Of a DNA stretch of 64,000 nt, positions 22,914 through 34,828 are shown piece by piece (the first letter of the stretch is position 1; each line of letters starts with the position of its first letter). The translations under genes and the position numbers were made by a program. The stretch covers positions 19,211,022 to 19,275,021 of the forward strand of contig OZ020524.1 in assembly GCA_963971425.1 (NCBI GenBank), read 5' to 3'. This DNA comes from Bryoerythrophyllum caledonicum. Taxonomy: Eukaryota; Streptophyta; Bryopsida; Pottiales; Pottiaceae. The notes under the pieces were generated by a model, which was not told the DNA's origin, searched no databases, and saw only the letters and a program-made list of their open reading frames with translations.

Positions 22914-23972
22914 TCACGGAACAAATTTGGCTTTCTTCGCAAGTGAGATGATGAGAGGCTGCGTTCTTTTGGGATCGGCAAGAGAGGTAGAAGGCGGAGC
23001 TAGCTTCCGCTTCTCACCAGGATTTGAAGTTATGGATTCGCTCCGCTTGTGCTCCGAAGACAGACCAGATTGAGCTGACGAACATGAGGTGGTGTTGGAG
23101 ATGGCTTGAGATGATGTGAGTGTGCCGTTAGTTTTGAGGTGTAAGGCGACGCTGGCGTTGAGGGAGCGGTTGGGCAGCACGTCAGAGGGCTTGCACTTGG
23201 ACGAGGCGCAGCTGGGACACTTGTGGTAGAGGGAAAGGGCAGCAAGGACACAAGAACGACAAAAGCTGGTGAAACAACACGGAATCAGAACGGCGTCTTT
23301 CATAATGTCATGGCATACGGAACATGCAAGGTCACGTGGAATCTCTCTAACTACACTACTCTCTAACGTGACATCTGCGTGCGACGACGGTCGCTGTGCA
23401 CTCAATTGATTCCTCTCGCTGCTCGCCGCATGTTGATTCCTGTGGCGGCTCACGCACGACGCCGCAGGTTGGTTCCTGTGGCTGCTCACACTTGACGTCG
23501 CAGGTTGGTTCTCACGGCAGCTCACGCGCGACGCCGCAGGTTGGTTCCTGTGGCTGCTCACACTTGACGTCGCAGGTTGATTCTCACGGCGGCTCACGCG
23601 CGACGCCGCAGGTGTGGAGAAGACGTCGTCTCCAAAGCCGTCGTCGATCGGACATGCCCTAGGGTTAGGGTTTGTGATTGGTTGGGGAGCTTGCTGCTGT
23701 TTCTCGGCTTCCGAGACGACGTACGCGGGCAGCCGCTTCACCACGACCCTCGAGTGCCGTGGAACCTTAGTTCCCGCGCCGAGAATCTCCTCCTTGCTCT
23801 CCGCGTCGAAAACCCTGAAATCAAACCTCTCCTTGACGCTCCGTTTCTCCATGGCCGCCCGGAACTTGAGGTTGAAGATCTCGTCCTTCAGCCGCCCAAG
23901 CGCGATCCAGTCGCCTTCCACAGGCACCGACTCAAACTGCTTGGACGCAGCAAACATGAAGTGCACCGCCAT
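22914..23972 (-). CDS. DWNN-RING (RBBP6/PQT3-like) E3 ubiquitin ligase, intronless
   Basis: 352 residues in one exon. Residues 1-82 form a DWNN ubiquitin-like domain beginning MAVHFMFAASKQFESV and ending RVVVKRLPA. Residues 217-255 form a C4-type RING/U-box-like finger (LACSVCHDIMKDAVLIPCC, then FCRSC and CPSC), typical of the RBBP6 family. In Arabidopsis the relative PQT3 is an E3 ligase in oxidative-stress control. The family normally has a CCHC zinc knuckle between these domains. Here residues 121-189 are instead five 12-residue repeats alternating PAASRVSRRENQ and PATSSVSSHRNQ types, plus a partial sixth. The tail is basic (KRKLAPP, KKAKF). Start: an ATG with the DWNN signature. The frame extends 13 codons upstream but without an ATG. 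A substrate-recognition role is inferred. Confidence 0.9.
   Translation of the reverse strand: MAVHFMFAASKQFESVPVEGDWIALGRLKDEIFNLKFRAAMEKRSVKERFDFRVFDAESKEEILGAGTKVPRHSRVVVKRLPAYVVSEAEKQQQAPQPITNPNPRACPIDDGFGDDVFSTPAASRVSRRENQPATSSVSSHRNQPAASRVSCRENQPATSSVSSHRNQPAASCVSRHRNQHAASSERNQLSAQRPSSHADVTLESSVVREIPRDLACSVCHDIMKDAVLIPCCFTSFCRSCVLAALSLYHKCPSCASSKCKPSDVLPNRSLNASVALHLKTNGTLTSSQAISNTTSCSSAQSGLSSEHKRSESITSNPGEKRKLAPPSTSLADPKRTQPLIISLAKKAKFVP
23406..23612 (-). repeat. In-frame 36-base minisatellite within the DWNN-RING gene
   Basis: Five units of 36 bases and a partial one encode alternating 12-residue repeats. Units two and four encode identical peptides, pointing to a 72-base higher-order duplication. 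Reading frame is preserved across the array. Confidence 0.9.
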
Positions 23973-23999
23973 GGCGTAGGTGCCAAACTCAACCAAAAC

Positions 24000-24135
24000 A
24001 AACCAAAACAAACCTAAACTACTGCTGCAAACTCAAACTACTACTGCAAACTCAACCAAAACAAACCTAAACTACTGCTGCAAACTCAAACTACTACTGC
24101 AAACTCAACCAAAACAAACCTAAACAAACCAAAAC
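24000..24135. repeat. Tandem repeat upstream of the DWNN-RING gene
   Basis: About two and a half copies of a roughly 54-base unit built of AACCAAAACAAACC, TAAACTACTGCTGCAAACTC and AAACTACTACTGCAAACTC segments. It lies immediately 5' of the DWNN-RING start, in its leader or promoter. Confidence 0.8.
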
Positions 24136-24510
24136 GATGCTAAAAGAGAGATGAGCAGAGCGCGGAGGAGTTTTGCGGCGAGAATGAACGAGGCAAATGA
24201 CGCAGCAGGATCTGCGAGACGAAGTTTATGGTTCACACCCAAAGCGCGTGAACCCGAAACTTCTCGCGCACGCCTGTCTGCCTTCACTTTTACTTTTACT
24301 TTTACTTTTGCTTTCCCGAAGCAAAGTTGGACGATCTGTCAGAAAGTAAAAGCGATGGCCACACGAATTCGACACGTGGACGACGCTGGTGGCTCCACTT
24401 AAACCACTCTATCCGCCAAACCCAACCCTTTGAAGTTAGACCGGGTTCAAGCTCCGAACAACCCCCCTCAAATTTCCAGCATAATCGACCCATTTGGTCG
24501 CACACAAACC
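24136..24510. promoter_or_regulatory. Shared spacer between DWNN-RING (minus) and aldo-keto reductase (plus)
   Basis: The two start codons are 538 bases apart and face away from each other. The spacer holds a CTTTTA hexamer run at about 24286-24310 and an ACACGTGGACGAC (CACGTG-type) site near 24372. Promoter function is inferred. Confidence 0.4.
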
Positions 24511-26936
24511 ATGTCAAGCGCGTGGGTTGGATCAACAGCCAGTTTGCGCTTCAGTCCTCCCCCAAATGTGGCGGCTCCCCCCAAATCCAGAGTCGTTTGT
24601 ATGAACACCAACCTAGAAAGCTCAACTGGTAAGCTTTGTCAGATGTGTCGTGCTTATCAATATCGTTGAAGAATGTAGGATTTTTACATTGTTTTTATGA
24701 TATGTTATTGATAGGTACGATGGTGATGTGGTGTGTGAAGGTTGATGATGATAGACCTGATGTGGGGTTTTTGTTTTGGTATTTGCAGAGGTAATGAAGC
24801 TGGGGAGGAGTGAGGTGCAGGTGTCGAGGTTAGGTGTTGGCACATTGCAGTGGGGCGACCCTGGTAGTGGATTCGGGGCCACTTTTGGAGAAGCTGAGCT
24901 TGCCAGTGCCTTCGACGAGCTCGTCGCAGGGGGCATCAACTTTTTCGACACGGCGGAGGTAGGTACTATCAACACTTGTAGCGACCAAAGCTCCTCACTC
25001 ATGGAACTCTCTCTCTCTCTTTCTCTCTCGGATGCTGCAGGTATACGGCTACCAGAACATCAAGTCTGGATCCTCCTCCGAGCAGCTCCTGGGCAAGTTT
25101 TTGCGGGAGAGGAATCACCAGGAGCTTGCAGCGCCGGTGGTGGCTACCAAATTCTTCACCATCCCTTGGACAAACTTTCTCGTTGGTGAGACCATGTAAA
25201 GAGAGCCATTGTTCTGAGGAGACCAATGGAAAAGGGTAGAGCTCCCAATTCTTTAGATGGCTGAAAACTCCAGAAACATCTGTCTTCCAAACTTATGCTG
25301 GTTTGATGGTGTGAGTTTTATATGGTATCTTCTTACACCATAACTTTGTTGAATATGTAAATTGACAACAACTCATTTTCTTACCAGTCTCTTAACATTA
25401 ATAGAGTGTGGGGTTCAGGTGGGGGGTTCAGGTTGGGTCGGAAGTCGTTGCTAGCTGCTCTGAGAGAGAGCTTGAAGAGGATAGGCAAGGAGAGAGTCGA
25501 CCTCTACCAGGTTGATTGGCATACACTTTTCCTTGCTGAGTTTGTTTTCTCCTACTTTTTGTAACTGGGTGCGAAGGTTTTACCATGTCAAGCAGATACA
25601 CTTCCCATTCCCAACATTCAGTAATGCTGCCCTAATGGAGAGTCTGAAGGAAGCAGTGGAGGAAGGCCTCACTCGAGCAGTCGGAGTATCAAATTTCTCA
25701 AAGGAGCAGGTGAGAGGACATTAAAATTATGACTATTCGTAGAGGACGTGGCAATCTTTGTCAATCGTGTTGCTCTTTTGCAGATGGAAGAGGCTGATGA
25801 CTTGCTCTCTCGATATGGTATACCTTTGGCTTCAAACCAAGTGCAATACAGGTAGAAGAGTAGAAACTCCTCCCCTTACTCAGACTCTCTTTGTTTCTCA
25901 GGTTCTAGCTATATGATATTTTGCTGAGATGTAGAGAGTATGACCTACGAGCTTACTGATGATAGGCTTGTTTTTGTTATATGTGAGAGAGCTACTTGCT
26001 CTACTTGGCCTGACTTCACGTTCCTTGTTCACATATTCTGGGCCTCAGCTTGGCCAGCCGTGATGTGGAGGAGAATGGTCTCTTGCAGGCATGTAAGGTA
26101 GTTGACAACACATAACTACCTGAAATGCAGCTTTGCGCAGAGGAGTACAACTTTTCCTCTTCTCATCACGTTACATTGTGAGGTCACTTATGCTCCATCT
26201 ACTGCAGTGTTTAAAGAAGATCATCTTGTTAATGTGCAAGGTCAGGATCGAAACATACAACTGATTGCTTACTCTCCACTTGCTTCCGGTCTGCTAACGG
26301 ACAAAGCGTTGACCCGCTCCGACGGAAAAGCTACCAAGGTATTACATATCATACGAAAGTGAATACTTCATTTTTCTCCAGTGAAAATGTGATGTGAAAC
26401 AGACCAGCTGATTGCGTGATTCTTTTCCGGTTTGGTATGTAATTTTATAACTTCTTTTTTCCAGATTCAACCCCTTTTGAAGACGATGCAATCAGTTGGT
26501 GCAGAGCACGGAGGCAAAACAGTGACCCAGGTGTGGAAATCTGACATGCTTTTGTATCTTGTTAGTTACATGTAACATCAAAGATGGTAACCACTGTAGC
26601 TGAAATTTCTTTCCTTGGCAGGTGGCACTCAATTATCTCATCTGTAAAGGCAGCCTTCCAATTGCCGGGTACGCATCATGAACTTCTTTTGTTGCTTGCA
26701 AACACCAATTGTTGTTCTAACACGTTGCGTAATCAGATGCAAGAATGCACAGCAAGCCAAGGCACATTGTGAAGTGCTCAAATTCAAGCTCACAGATGAC
26801 CAGGGTAAGACACTTTGTCATCTTCTACTGTCTTCTTTTTTTTTTGCTTTTGCTGGTGTTTAAGATTTAATGAGGGATTTTGATACCATGTGCAGTCGTA
26901 TCACTCCAAGAGAAGGCAAGGACATTAAAGCTGTAG
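24511..26936 (+). CDS. Chloroplast aldo-keto reductase (At1g06690-like), 12 exons
   Basis: Coding exons: 24511-24628, 24789-24958, 25041-25185, 25419-25510, 25596-25709, 25784-25851, 26049-26097, 26246-26338, 26465-26530, 26622-26668, 26737-26804, 26896-26936. They join in frame to 356 residues. Residues 1-38 form a Ser/Pro-rich start (MSSAWVGSTASLRF) consistent with a plastid transit peptide. The reductase barrel follows with the aldo-keto reductase tetrad visible: Asp93 and Tyr98 in FFDTAEVYG, Lys133 in VVATKF and His177 in YQIHFP. RAVGVSNFSKEQ, LASNQVQYSL, LIAYSPLASGLLT and LPIAGCKNAQQAKAH match the plastid subgroup. It reduces carbonyl compounds with NADPH; the physiological substrate is unknown. 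Exon 4 uses the first of two close CAG acceptors, which keeps frame. Confidence 0.93.
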
Positions 26937-28031
26937 ATGTATCAAACCAAAACAAAGATTGCTTCTTAAATATTCCGGCGCTCGCCTTGTAGTTTGTGTA
27001 CAAAAGAAACACGAAACATCTCTTGATGTGCATTCGTACACTAAGATGTAATCCTCTGACTTTCAATCCTCTTTGTGCCTCATCAATTCTAAGATGCTTT
27101 TGGAAGGAAAACACTGTAAATGTACACATCCTATCTTTCTCGCACGTGTAACCAATGTTTAAAATACCACGAGAAGTACCACACATGTTTATAGTCTGCA
27201 AAATTAATGAGCTCCCAGGCCATGCACCTATATTAATGATGATATCTTGTTTACACTCAACACTCTCTCCCCGTACCAAAGGTGTAGAATTTCTACCCAA
27301 AAAAAATAAAATTCCAGATAGTGGCTCTTGTCTGCAACTTCTTCACAGATTCTTGCTTGCTTTTGAAGTGGTTTTTGACACTGGTGATGGATACTAACAA
27401 ATTTTCAATGCTTTTTTTTTTTAACATTTTGCCAAAAAGGGTGTCGAGGTAAGAGTGTGAGGAGGGCCATTTGTAGGATTGAAGGAGCGGAAACATGTAT
27501 GGGGTCCAACTTATTGGAGGTAGGTGTTCCTGACCATGGCCTGGCTTGACTTTGACAATGGGAAGGGGAGCTTCAATGGCGACTTCTCGATGATGTACCA
27601 TTAGTACCGTCATCTCCATCACACATTTTGCAGCTATGAGTTCCGTCTTCTTCTCATGCTGATCGTACCTTGGAAATGGAGTAAGACTTACACCTCCCAC
27701 CTACTGTACTTCATGTGCGATGTTGGAAGTGATGCTCTCTTGGGTAAAATGGAATTACCCTTACCCAAAGGTCAGATTTGGCCCTATATCCAGCTATTTC
27801 TAAAAATATAAATTTGGCAATTCTCTGAAATTCGTTTCTTGCCCCCAAAAGAGTCAATTTTGAGGAATTGTAATTTCCCAAGATCCGGAAGCTAAATTTT
27901 TTAGTAGGTCTCTTGTTTTGTGGATTTGGGTTTTTAGAAGGTCTCTTGTTTTGTGGATTTGGATTTGGGTTTAGTCCTAATATTTGTGGATTTTGGTTTG
28001 AAGTTGGAAACTGCAATTTTGTTTGTATATT
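26937..28031. other. 3' flank of aldo-keto reductase gene and spacer
   Basis: Probably includes the reductase 3' UTR. At about 27899-27975 a TAGTAGGTCTCTTGTTTTGTGGATTTGG-type stretch is repeated twice. No gene is seen. Confidence 0.4.
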
Positions 28032-28070
28032 TAATAACCTTTGTTTTGCTAAGCAAAACAAAGGTTATTA
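28032..28070. repeat. 39-base perfect palindrome
   Basis: TAATAACCTTTGTTTTGCT, one central A, then its exact reverse complement. The stem would be 19 base pairs with a one-base centre. No neighbouring gene would use it as a terminator. Confidence 0.9.
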
Positions 28071-29964
28071 GATATACACTACAATTCATAGCTCGGAACA
28101 ATATGTAGTTGGGGATTAGCACCACTATTCAAAAACCTCGTTGATGGATCCAACAAGCACTGTACGGGTGTGGGAAACCGGAGTTTTCATTCTTCCTAAT
28201 TTGAAGTTGAAGTTATTACAATTGATGACCGAGCATCTTATGACCACAAGATGTTTGTGGAGATGAAAACGAGTGGGTCAATGACAAGTCCATAGGGAAA
28301 GTTTGACACGGCTTGACATGTGTTTCTTCCTGATTGAATTAGTGGAATTCTTGGTCAATTAGGACTGCACTACAGGGTACTGTACTGAAAAAAATTGATA
28401 CCAACTACTCGAGAAGATCCTCTCAAGAATGTTGTCAAATGTAGATGAAGAGGCAACATGACCCATAACTTTGACCATGTACGTACCATGTTACATACCT
28501 ATTTCTGTACCAGGAGAGAAAAATATATATACTGTACTGTAGGACCAAGGCATAGGTGGCACTCTAGAGTTTTTTTTTTTTTTTTAATTCTAAGAATTCA
28601 GATGTACGCCTTTAGAAATAGTTGTCTTGATATTTTGAAGCAAAACAATTGTTGAAAATACATTTAGAAGCAGCAAAATATCTCAGAAAAGAATGCATTC
28701 ATTTTTTTTGGGCCCATATAATCTCCCAAAATTCTCTTATTTAACCCCAAAATCCCCAAGACTTTGTTACACCAAAACCACCCCAAAATGAGTCTCTAAG
28801 ATGAGGTGTGCGAGACTAATTGGAACAATTGTTTACTATTGTCATCCGTAGGAACTTCCAAATCACCACTACAACAAGACACTTAGTTTTTTTTTGTAAA
28901 TCTCGATCGTATGGTTTGTAAGATGCATGCATTTGAATAGTGTAATGTGGTTTTTTTTCTACCTTGCGTAGACATGGTCAGCGTACTTTGACTCATGAAG
29001 ATAATTATATTTTCTCACTCCAGATTGCATATTTTTTTTATGAATCTATGTTCTACCTTGTGTTAAATTGTTGCATGCCAAAAATCACAAGTAATGGAGG
29101 TGTTTACAATAAGATAAATGGACTTGCAATGTCTAGGGGTATAGAAAGTAGCCATTTACTTGGAAAAGTGATTTTATATTTTGAGTCAAAGTAATTGTTG
29201 GATTTTATATCCAAATGGTGGAAAGAAACGTTATGCCTTCTTTTGTTGGGAGAAATTTGTATTTGAAAATAAGTAAAAACTTTAATTTCTAAGAATTTTG
29301 ATCGAAAAAACAACAAGGGTTGCCAAGAACTTTCCTTTACTGATACCCGCCTCTAAAAATTGCACTGTTCAAGTTCTACATTGGTACTATTCAGCTCTAT
29401 AGTACCTTGCCTACACTGTCCACCTTCTCTAAGAAACTACTTCAAGCATCATAACTTTTTCATGAAATATCAAATTTAGGAAGAAGATTGTGCTCCAACA
29501 AAGCTTTTAGAAATTCTATTTACAGTAAAATGTTTTAAAATGAATGTTACAAATTGATACCATAGGAACTTGCCTAATCCTTCAAAGTCCCTTTAGGAAA
29601 TTCTTGGGAATTTAGGGGTGAAAAAAAATAGTGCAGATAATTAGGAATTCAAGTATATGTTTACCATTCATAACAAATAAAATCCAACTCTCAAAGATGG
29701 ATGACCCTAACTTTGGAGTTTTAGGATGAAAAGCTGATTAATCATCTTTCTCTCTTAGAAACATGTGCCTTAGATTAGTATTAGTCTCACTATAATTTCC
29801 AAGAGACTCTATGGTAGGACAACTCAAAAGCGACAAGTGACCCAATACTGCTTCCTTCTATAATGAATTTATAAGTGATATAATGAAAGACATTTCATCC
29901 CTAACATCTAGGAAGGGTATATTAGGGAGCTATTGGTTCCCAATCAGTTTTGGATTGTTTTACC
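28071..29964. other. AT-rich spacer, no gene seen
   Basis: Long AT-rich stretch with T runs (about 28570-28585, 28880-28890). No homologous protein, RNA gene or clear element ends were found. Confidence 0.4.
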
Positions 29965-30780
29965 TTAGGTTCTGAAGGACCAAGACATTTTCCCCTCAAA
30001 ATCATTCAAAAACTGCCATTTTCAACGCATTCAACACGAAATGATACAAAATGTTTTTTCTGAAAATTTAACCGTAAGATCTTGTACTAGATTTGTATGA
30101 GAGTGTGTGGTGAAAATTTTGGTAAGTTTGACCGCACGGATTGAAAGATATCAGCCTTTGAAGTGAGACATAGTCTCTTTTTGAGGTCATACTAAACACC
30201 TTCAACAAACTTCGACCACCTTCTATGGCAAATTTTTACACTACGGGCCGTGAATTTATTATTTTAACTTGAAAAGGATCATGTTAGGCACATAGGCACT
30301 GAATTTTAGAAGTAGAAGAGGTGTGGAAGATGTCCTAAAAAATCCTGCAATGCAACTATGTGCTGAGAATCAACAATTCACATTATATTTTGCATATATC
30401 ATATCCTTCTCAAATCTTTGAAATTCACAAATCCGTATGGTAAATGCAAAGATCTCAATTTCTTTTCCAAGAGGATATTTTCTTTCTTTTTAATGGACAA
30501 AAACTTGAATTTCTATTGAATTTAGAAGTTATTAAAGTTTAGTGACAGTATTTGTGATATGTCACACCAAATTGATGCACTATTTGTATATGTAAGTGAA
30601 AATAAATTGTAACTTTTGAACTGTAAGTTGGAATTCTACGAAATTTGTGTCTACGCAAAGCTAATCTAAAGTTGTCCATTCAATTAAAAATCTCAGTAAA
30701 TAATGCCTAGAATTGAGAACGTGGTACCTTACCGAAACTCAAAATGTCCCCCGAGGGGACTTTGGTCCTTTAGGGGTTAA
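29965..30780. mobile_element. TTAA-type element related to 9749-10678 (816 bases)
   Basis: The right end TTTGGTCCTTTAGGGGTTAA matches the right end of the 930-base element. The left end TTAGGTTCTGAAGGACCA is its decayed partner. Interior blocks (AAAACTGCCA, ACCGTAAGATCTT, CCGCACGGATTGAAAGAT) match that element in reverse complement. Confidence 0.6.
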
Positions 30781-31576
30781 ATGAATGGATTGAATTTAAG
30801 TGACCATAAAAGCACACAACCTCCAAAGTTGTTTGGCATATTGCACTATTTTAACCCTTAAGCCTTTAAGGCCGATGAGCTTTTTAAGCCTATGAGGATC
30901 TATGAGCATTCTAGATCATGGAGAATGGCATCTATGCAATGAGTACATTTCAGTATGAAAATCTATAAACTTGTTTTACGGAAATCACTATCGGTTGCCG
31001 ATACTTATACTGATTGCGGTGGCGATGGTCTCAATAAATGCCCATCTTCCTCCACCTCTAAATCATGGTCTATTCTTTCCTTTGAAGTGGCTTATTGCGC
31101 TTTCTATAAAGGTTCTTGTCCCAAAACGCCCTATATGTGGTTATATTAAAAGTTTGTAATTGTGTTGAGCCTAGTTCAATGACACATGACAATTTTAATT
31201 TAGATCATTACTGCACCTACTACATGCTTGAGAAGTTGCAAAGTGGTCATGTATCCTACATGTATGGTGTCGTATTTGAACATGACAAGGTTTAGAAGAA
31301 GAAGAATAATAATGTCGGCATCGAGAGGGGCCGGCGTGAATAAAGTGTCTGTTCGTTCCACTTACTAAGACCATGTCCACTGGACAAGGAAAAGTAAGCT
31401 GGAACTACTCCCCTCTCTCGAGGGTAGACACTATGTGACAAGTAGCCAAAGAACCACAGACCAACCAACCAACCGACCAACCAATCTCAACAAAGCAACT
31501 AACCAACTACCGATCAAGCAAGCAATCACAAACCTTAAGACCAACAAGTCAAGATAAATAAAGGTGGGGAAAGAAT

Positions 31577-32308
31577 TTAAGGGGGGTCTTGTGTGTCGGG
31601 GAGGGTTTGGTTGTTTTCGATTTTGCGTTTATGCAGAAGAATGGACATGGCATGTTGAATAGCAATGGTGTTAATGTTTTTAAAGGTGGTTTTAATTGTT
31701 TCAATGGGGATTTTGAAGACATTTTCAAGATTATTCATAGAGGGGATAAAGGAGGTAGCACGAGCGCCGGAAGTTATTACAATAAGGGGGTCCACATTCC
31801 ACCCGAGAGCCATGATGTCGTCAATAAGGGGTTGGTATTTATCGATTTTATTTTGGATTGTTTCCGGGGAAAATCTATCGTTGCAATATGTGAATTCAAT
31901 GAATTGAATGGTGTAATCTTGGTTGATGTTATCGGGTGGTGGGTCGTTATATGGTAAACCTTTAACACAAAGAATGTCCGGTTTGAGCCGAGCGTTGCAA
32001 TGACATCTTTGGGTCATACATGAGCATGGGAGTAGCCAAGGGGGGACCGTATTTTCTTGTGGTTTGTTATTGAAAGTGCCTGCGTTCATTAGTATAAAAC
32101 ATCTCGATTTATTGTAGAAGGTGATTAGTTTTCGGCTTTCCCATACCGCTTTATTATGTCTTTTAACGATAAGAGAATGTATGTGATGGTTTTGGCATTT
32201 GAGTAGAACATGAAGCCATGTGTCGGGATCCGTTGAGGGGCATATGGGGCATGTTATGGATGGGAATCTTTCTATTCCGAAGAAGAGTTGTTTGCGAGCG
32301 TTTCCCAT
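31577..32308 (-). pseudogene. LINE C-terminal CCHC finger and restriction-like endonuclease
   Basis: 243 codons. A zinc-finger motif C-x2-C-x9-H-x4-C (Cys20, Cys23, His33, Cys38; ITCPICPS and WLHVLLKC) is followed by HSLIVKRHNKAVW. That finger and RxxRH-type spacing precede the restriction-like endonuclease in R2-class LINEs. The nuclease core shows KPDIL (Asp111), QFIEFTY (Glu138), IDKYQPLI (Lys157) and a PLIVITSGARA strand, the order of a PD-(D/E)XK fold. I infer a second endonuclease beside the N-terminal APE. Open and undamaged in this stretch. Confidence 0.78.
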
Positions 32309-32438
32309 ATACTGACCAGTACGGAATTTGATGAGGCATGTTATTTGCGAGTCTGAGATGTTGGGGTTTTTCCAAAAGTTTGTAGAGAGTTCATTGTCTG
32401 TCGTTATTGTTAGTCCATTTTTCTATGTTAGGAATATT

Positions 32439-33528
32439 TTATGAGATTGTATCAAGGTTGTTGTAGAGGTCTTGTTTTTTGAGATATTTGCCCAAAAATC
32501 TAATTGGGCCTTTGTCAGGGGTATCTTCTTTGTAAGGCCATTCTTCTTTTTGAAAGTAGTATGGGGTAGCATGGGCATGCTCGTGTGGGTCTTTGGCATT
32601 TTTGTGTGATTTTTCTCGGCCTTCTTTTGCTAATTTGTCTGCTTCTTCGTTGCCCTCAATGTTGGCATGGGCTCTTACTTTATGGAGGGTTGTGATTTGT
32701 GTACGGTTTTGTAACATTTGGACCATTGATGTTAATATAATTTGATCGGGGTGGCTATTATGAAGGGTGCGGTGTGTTATTTGAGTGTTTAGTAGGTAAA
32801 GTGCATTTATACAATCGGTGAATATATGTGCGGGTTCATTATTGTATTTTGTTGTGATGATTTGTAGTGTTTTGTGAATGGCCATGAGTTCAGCTCTGAG
32901 GAAATTTTGTAGTCCATGGAGTCTTTTGGCTAGTTTAATTTCCTTGGTAGTTATATATGCCATAGTCAGCTTTTTCTCTGCGCCAGGAGCCCGGGCTAAT
33001 TTGTTCGGGTGGTTTAAAGGAGCCATCAGTGTAATAGCTGTGTGCGGGATTAAATTTTGGTGTGGTATAAGTGGGGTAGTCTGGAAGAGGGGGAGGTGTA
33101 ACGGAGTGGTTTATTGTGTTGTTGACATAATTTAGTTTTGACCAGTTTTTACTTTTGTTTACAGGGGTTTGTGTCGGTGTTGGTGGGGCCAGTTTTGTGT
33201 ATGGTCGTTGTATGTCTAGATTGTCTGTTATGGAGTTGAGTTCCGCAATTTGTTCGAGGGAGCCAAGGGTTTGATTTTGATGATGGACGCATAGTATTTG
33301 TAATGTAGATGGCTCGATTCGGGGTTTTCTTAGCTCGGGTGGAATAGTAGGTTCTTTGTATGGTATTGTGTCTGCTTCAAATAATGTAATAATATGGGAA
33401 TCTTGAAATGGGTTTGAGTGTGGGTTGTTGTTTTGGTACCAATTGTTGTTCGGTGTGATGATGATTGTATTTGTGTTATTTGGATCATGTTTGGCGGCAA
33501 GTCGAGCCCAATGTATTGCTTGTTCCAT
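32439..33528 (-). pseudogene. LINE RNase H domain, split over two frames
   Basis: The first frame ends with SYYTDGSFKPPEQI (about 33036); the second holds LRAELMAIHKTLQ, HIFTDCINALYLLN and HANIEGNEEADKLAKEG (about 32666-32620). These supply the four acidic residues (D, E, D, D) of type-I RNase H. The frames overlap at 32935-33026, showing one frame shift within the domain. It removes element RNA from the hybrid during second-strand synthesis. Confidence 0.85.
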
Positions 33529-33946
33529 ATCTTTCTCGTTGTGGGGGTGAGCTATACCATTGCCGATCCATTTATAGTCAAAGACCTTTCCTAGGGATCT
33601 GAATATTTTGTCTCTTTCATAAGGTGAGTAGAATTTTTTTAGTTTAGTAGAACATGTGACCGGGGAAGAAAAATATGATTGTTCAATGTTAAAGGATGAG
33701 ATTAATGAGTCTAAAATGGAAGTGGGTATTGTGTATTGTGCATTTTTTAGGAGGTCAGTTTTCGGTATCCGGTATTTATACCTTTGGTATAACCAGATTA
33801 GTTCGGTTTCAAAGGGTTGGGTCGTTGGTTCAATGTTTGTGGGGGTTTGTAATTTTGTATTGTATTGATTCTATAACCATTGGAGTCGAGTAATGGGGAT
33901 AGTGTGTAAGTGTCGGCCATTTTCTTCATATAGATGTGCTTGATCG

Positions 33947-34591
33947 TTATCTATTATAATTGTGTTTGAGGGTGTAAGAATATCTTTTTCGGGGTTGCAT
34001 TCTGTTGTGTGGAATAATTATGAGTGGTGTTACAGATCTTGAGTCCGAAAGTTGTTCTTGTGGGTGGTGGGCTTGGATGATTTCTGAGTATGTTTTGTTT
34101 TGGGTTTTTTGGTAGTATTGTTTTAATTTTTGGGTGTTGAGTGTGGAGGTATTGGTGTCGTGTCTTGGAAATAGATCTCTTTGGTGGAGCCATTTATTGT
34201 ATGTGTTATCATTGTATTGCCATTGGCATAAATATTTTGTGTAGGTGTTTTGTATGTTATTTGTGTCTATGTGTTGGATATGTTTATGGCGTATGATGTT
34301 ATTAATGGGATATGTGGTAGGGTTTTTGGGGATGTATGTTGGGGGGTGGGGATGGTATGTATGTGGGGGATTAGGGGGATTGATTGGTGTGAGAATATTT
34401 CTTGGGATGATGCTATTGTTGGGGGTGATGAATGGATCCTTAAGTATTTGCAAGTATGGGTGTATGTTACAATTAGTATGACATGTGGTGGGGCATGTTG
34501 GGTGGCAAAATATTTGTTTAGCAACATTTAGGGCACTTTTTATTAGTTTAGTTGGAGTGAAGTGGTAGGTTTTAAAGTCTTCATAGTTCAT
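33947..34591 (-). pseudogene. LINE polyprotein linker between RT and RNase H
   Basis: An open frame of 214 codons rich in Pro, Thr, Asn and His, with CHPTCPTTCHTNC-type cysteine spacing near its start. I recognise no domain. It lies where LINE polyproteins carry a thumb or linker region, and its frame differs from both neighbours. Confidence 0.5.
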
Positions 34592-34828
34592 GATGTGTGT
34601 GCCGTTAGGTAGAGTAATTTGGGTTAGTTCGAAAATATTTTTTGAGAGGAGTTTTTGTAGAAGCTTTTGGGAGAGTTGGGCATTAAGTGTGTTGTGGTTA
34701 AGTGTTTCTTGCCGCCATAGTGTTTCAAGTGTTGTAGGGTTAATGAGAAAGTTTGGGAGTGTGCTTTTAAGGTGGACTTTAGCTATATGTTTTAATAAGA
34801 AGAATGTTCGTGTTATTGGTGACCTTAT

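Noticed and set aside
27293-28061. Minus-strand frames including a NPNPQNKRPSK repeat peptide
   Set aside because: The peptide reflects a short DNA duplication at 27899-27975, without a start context or homology.
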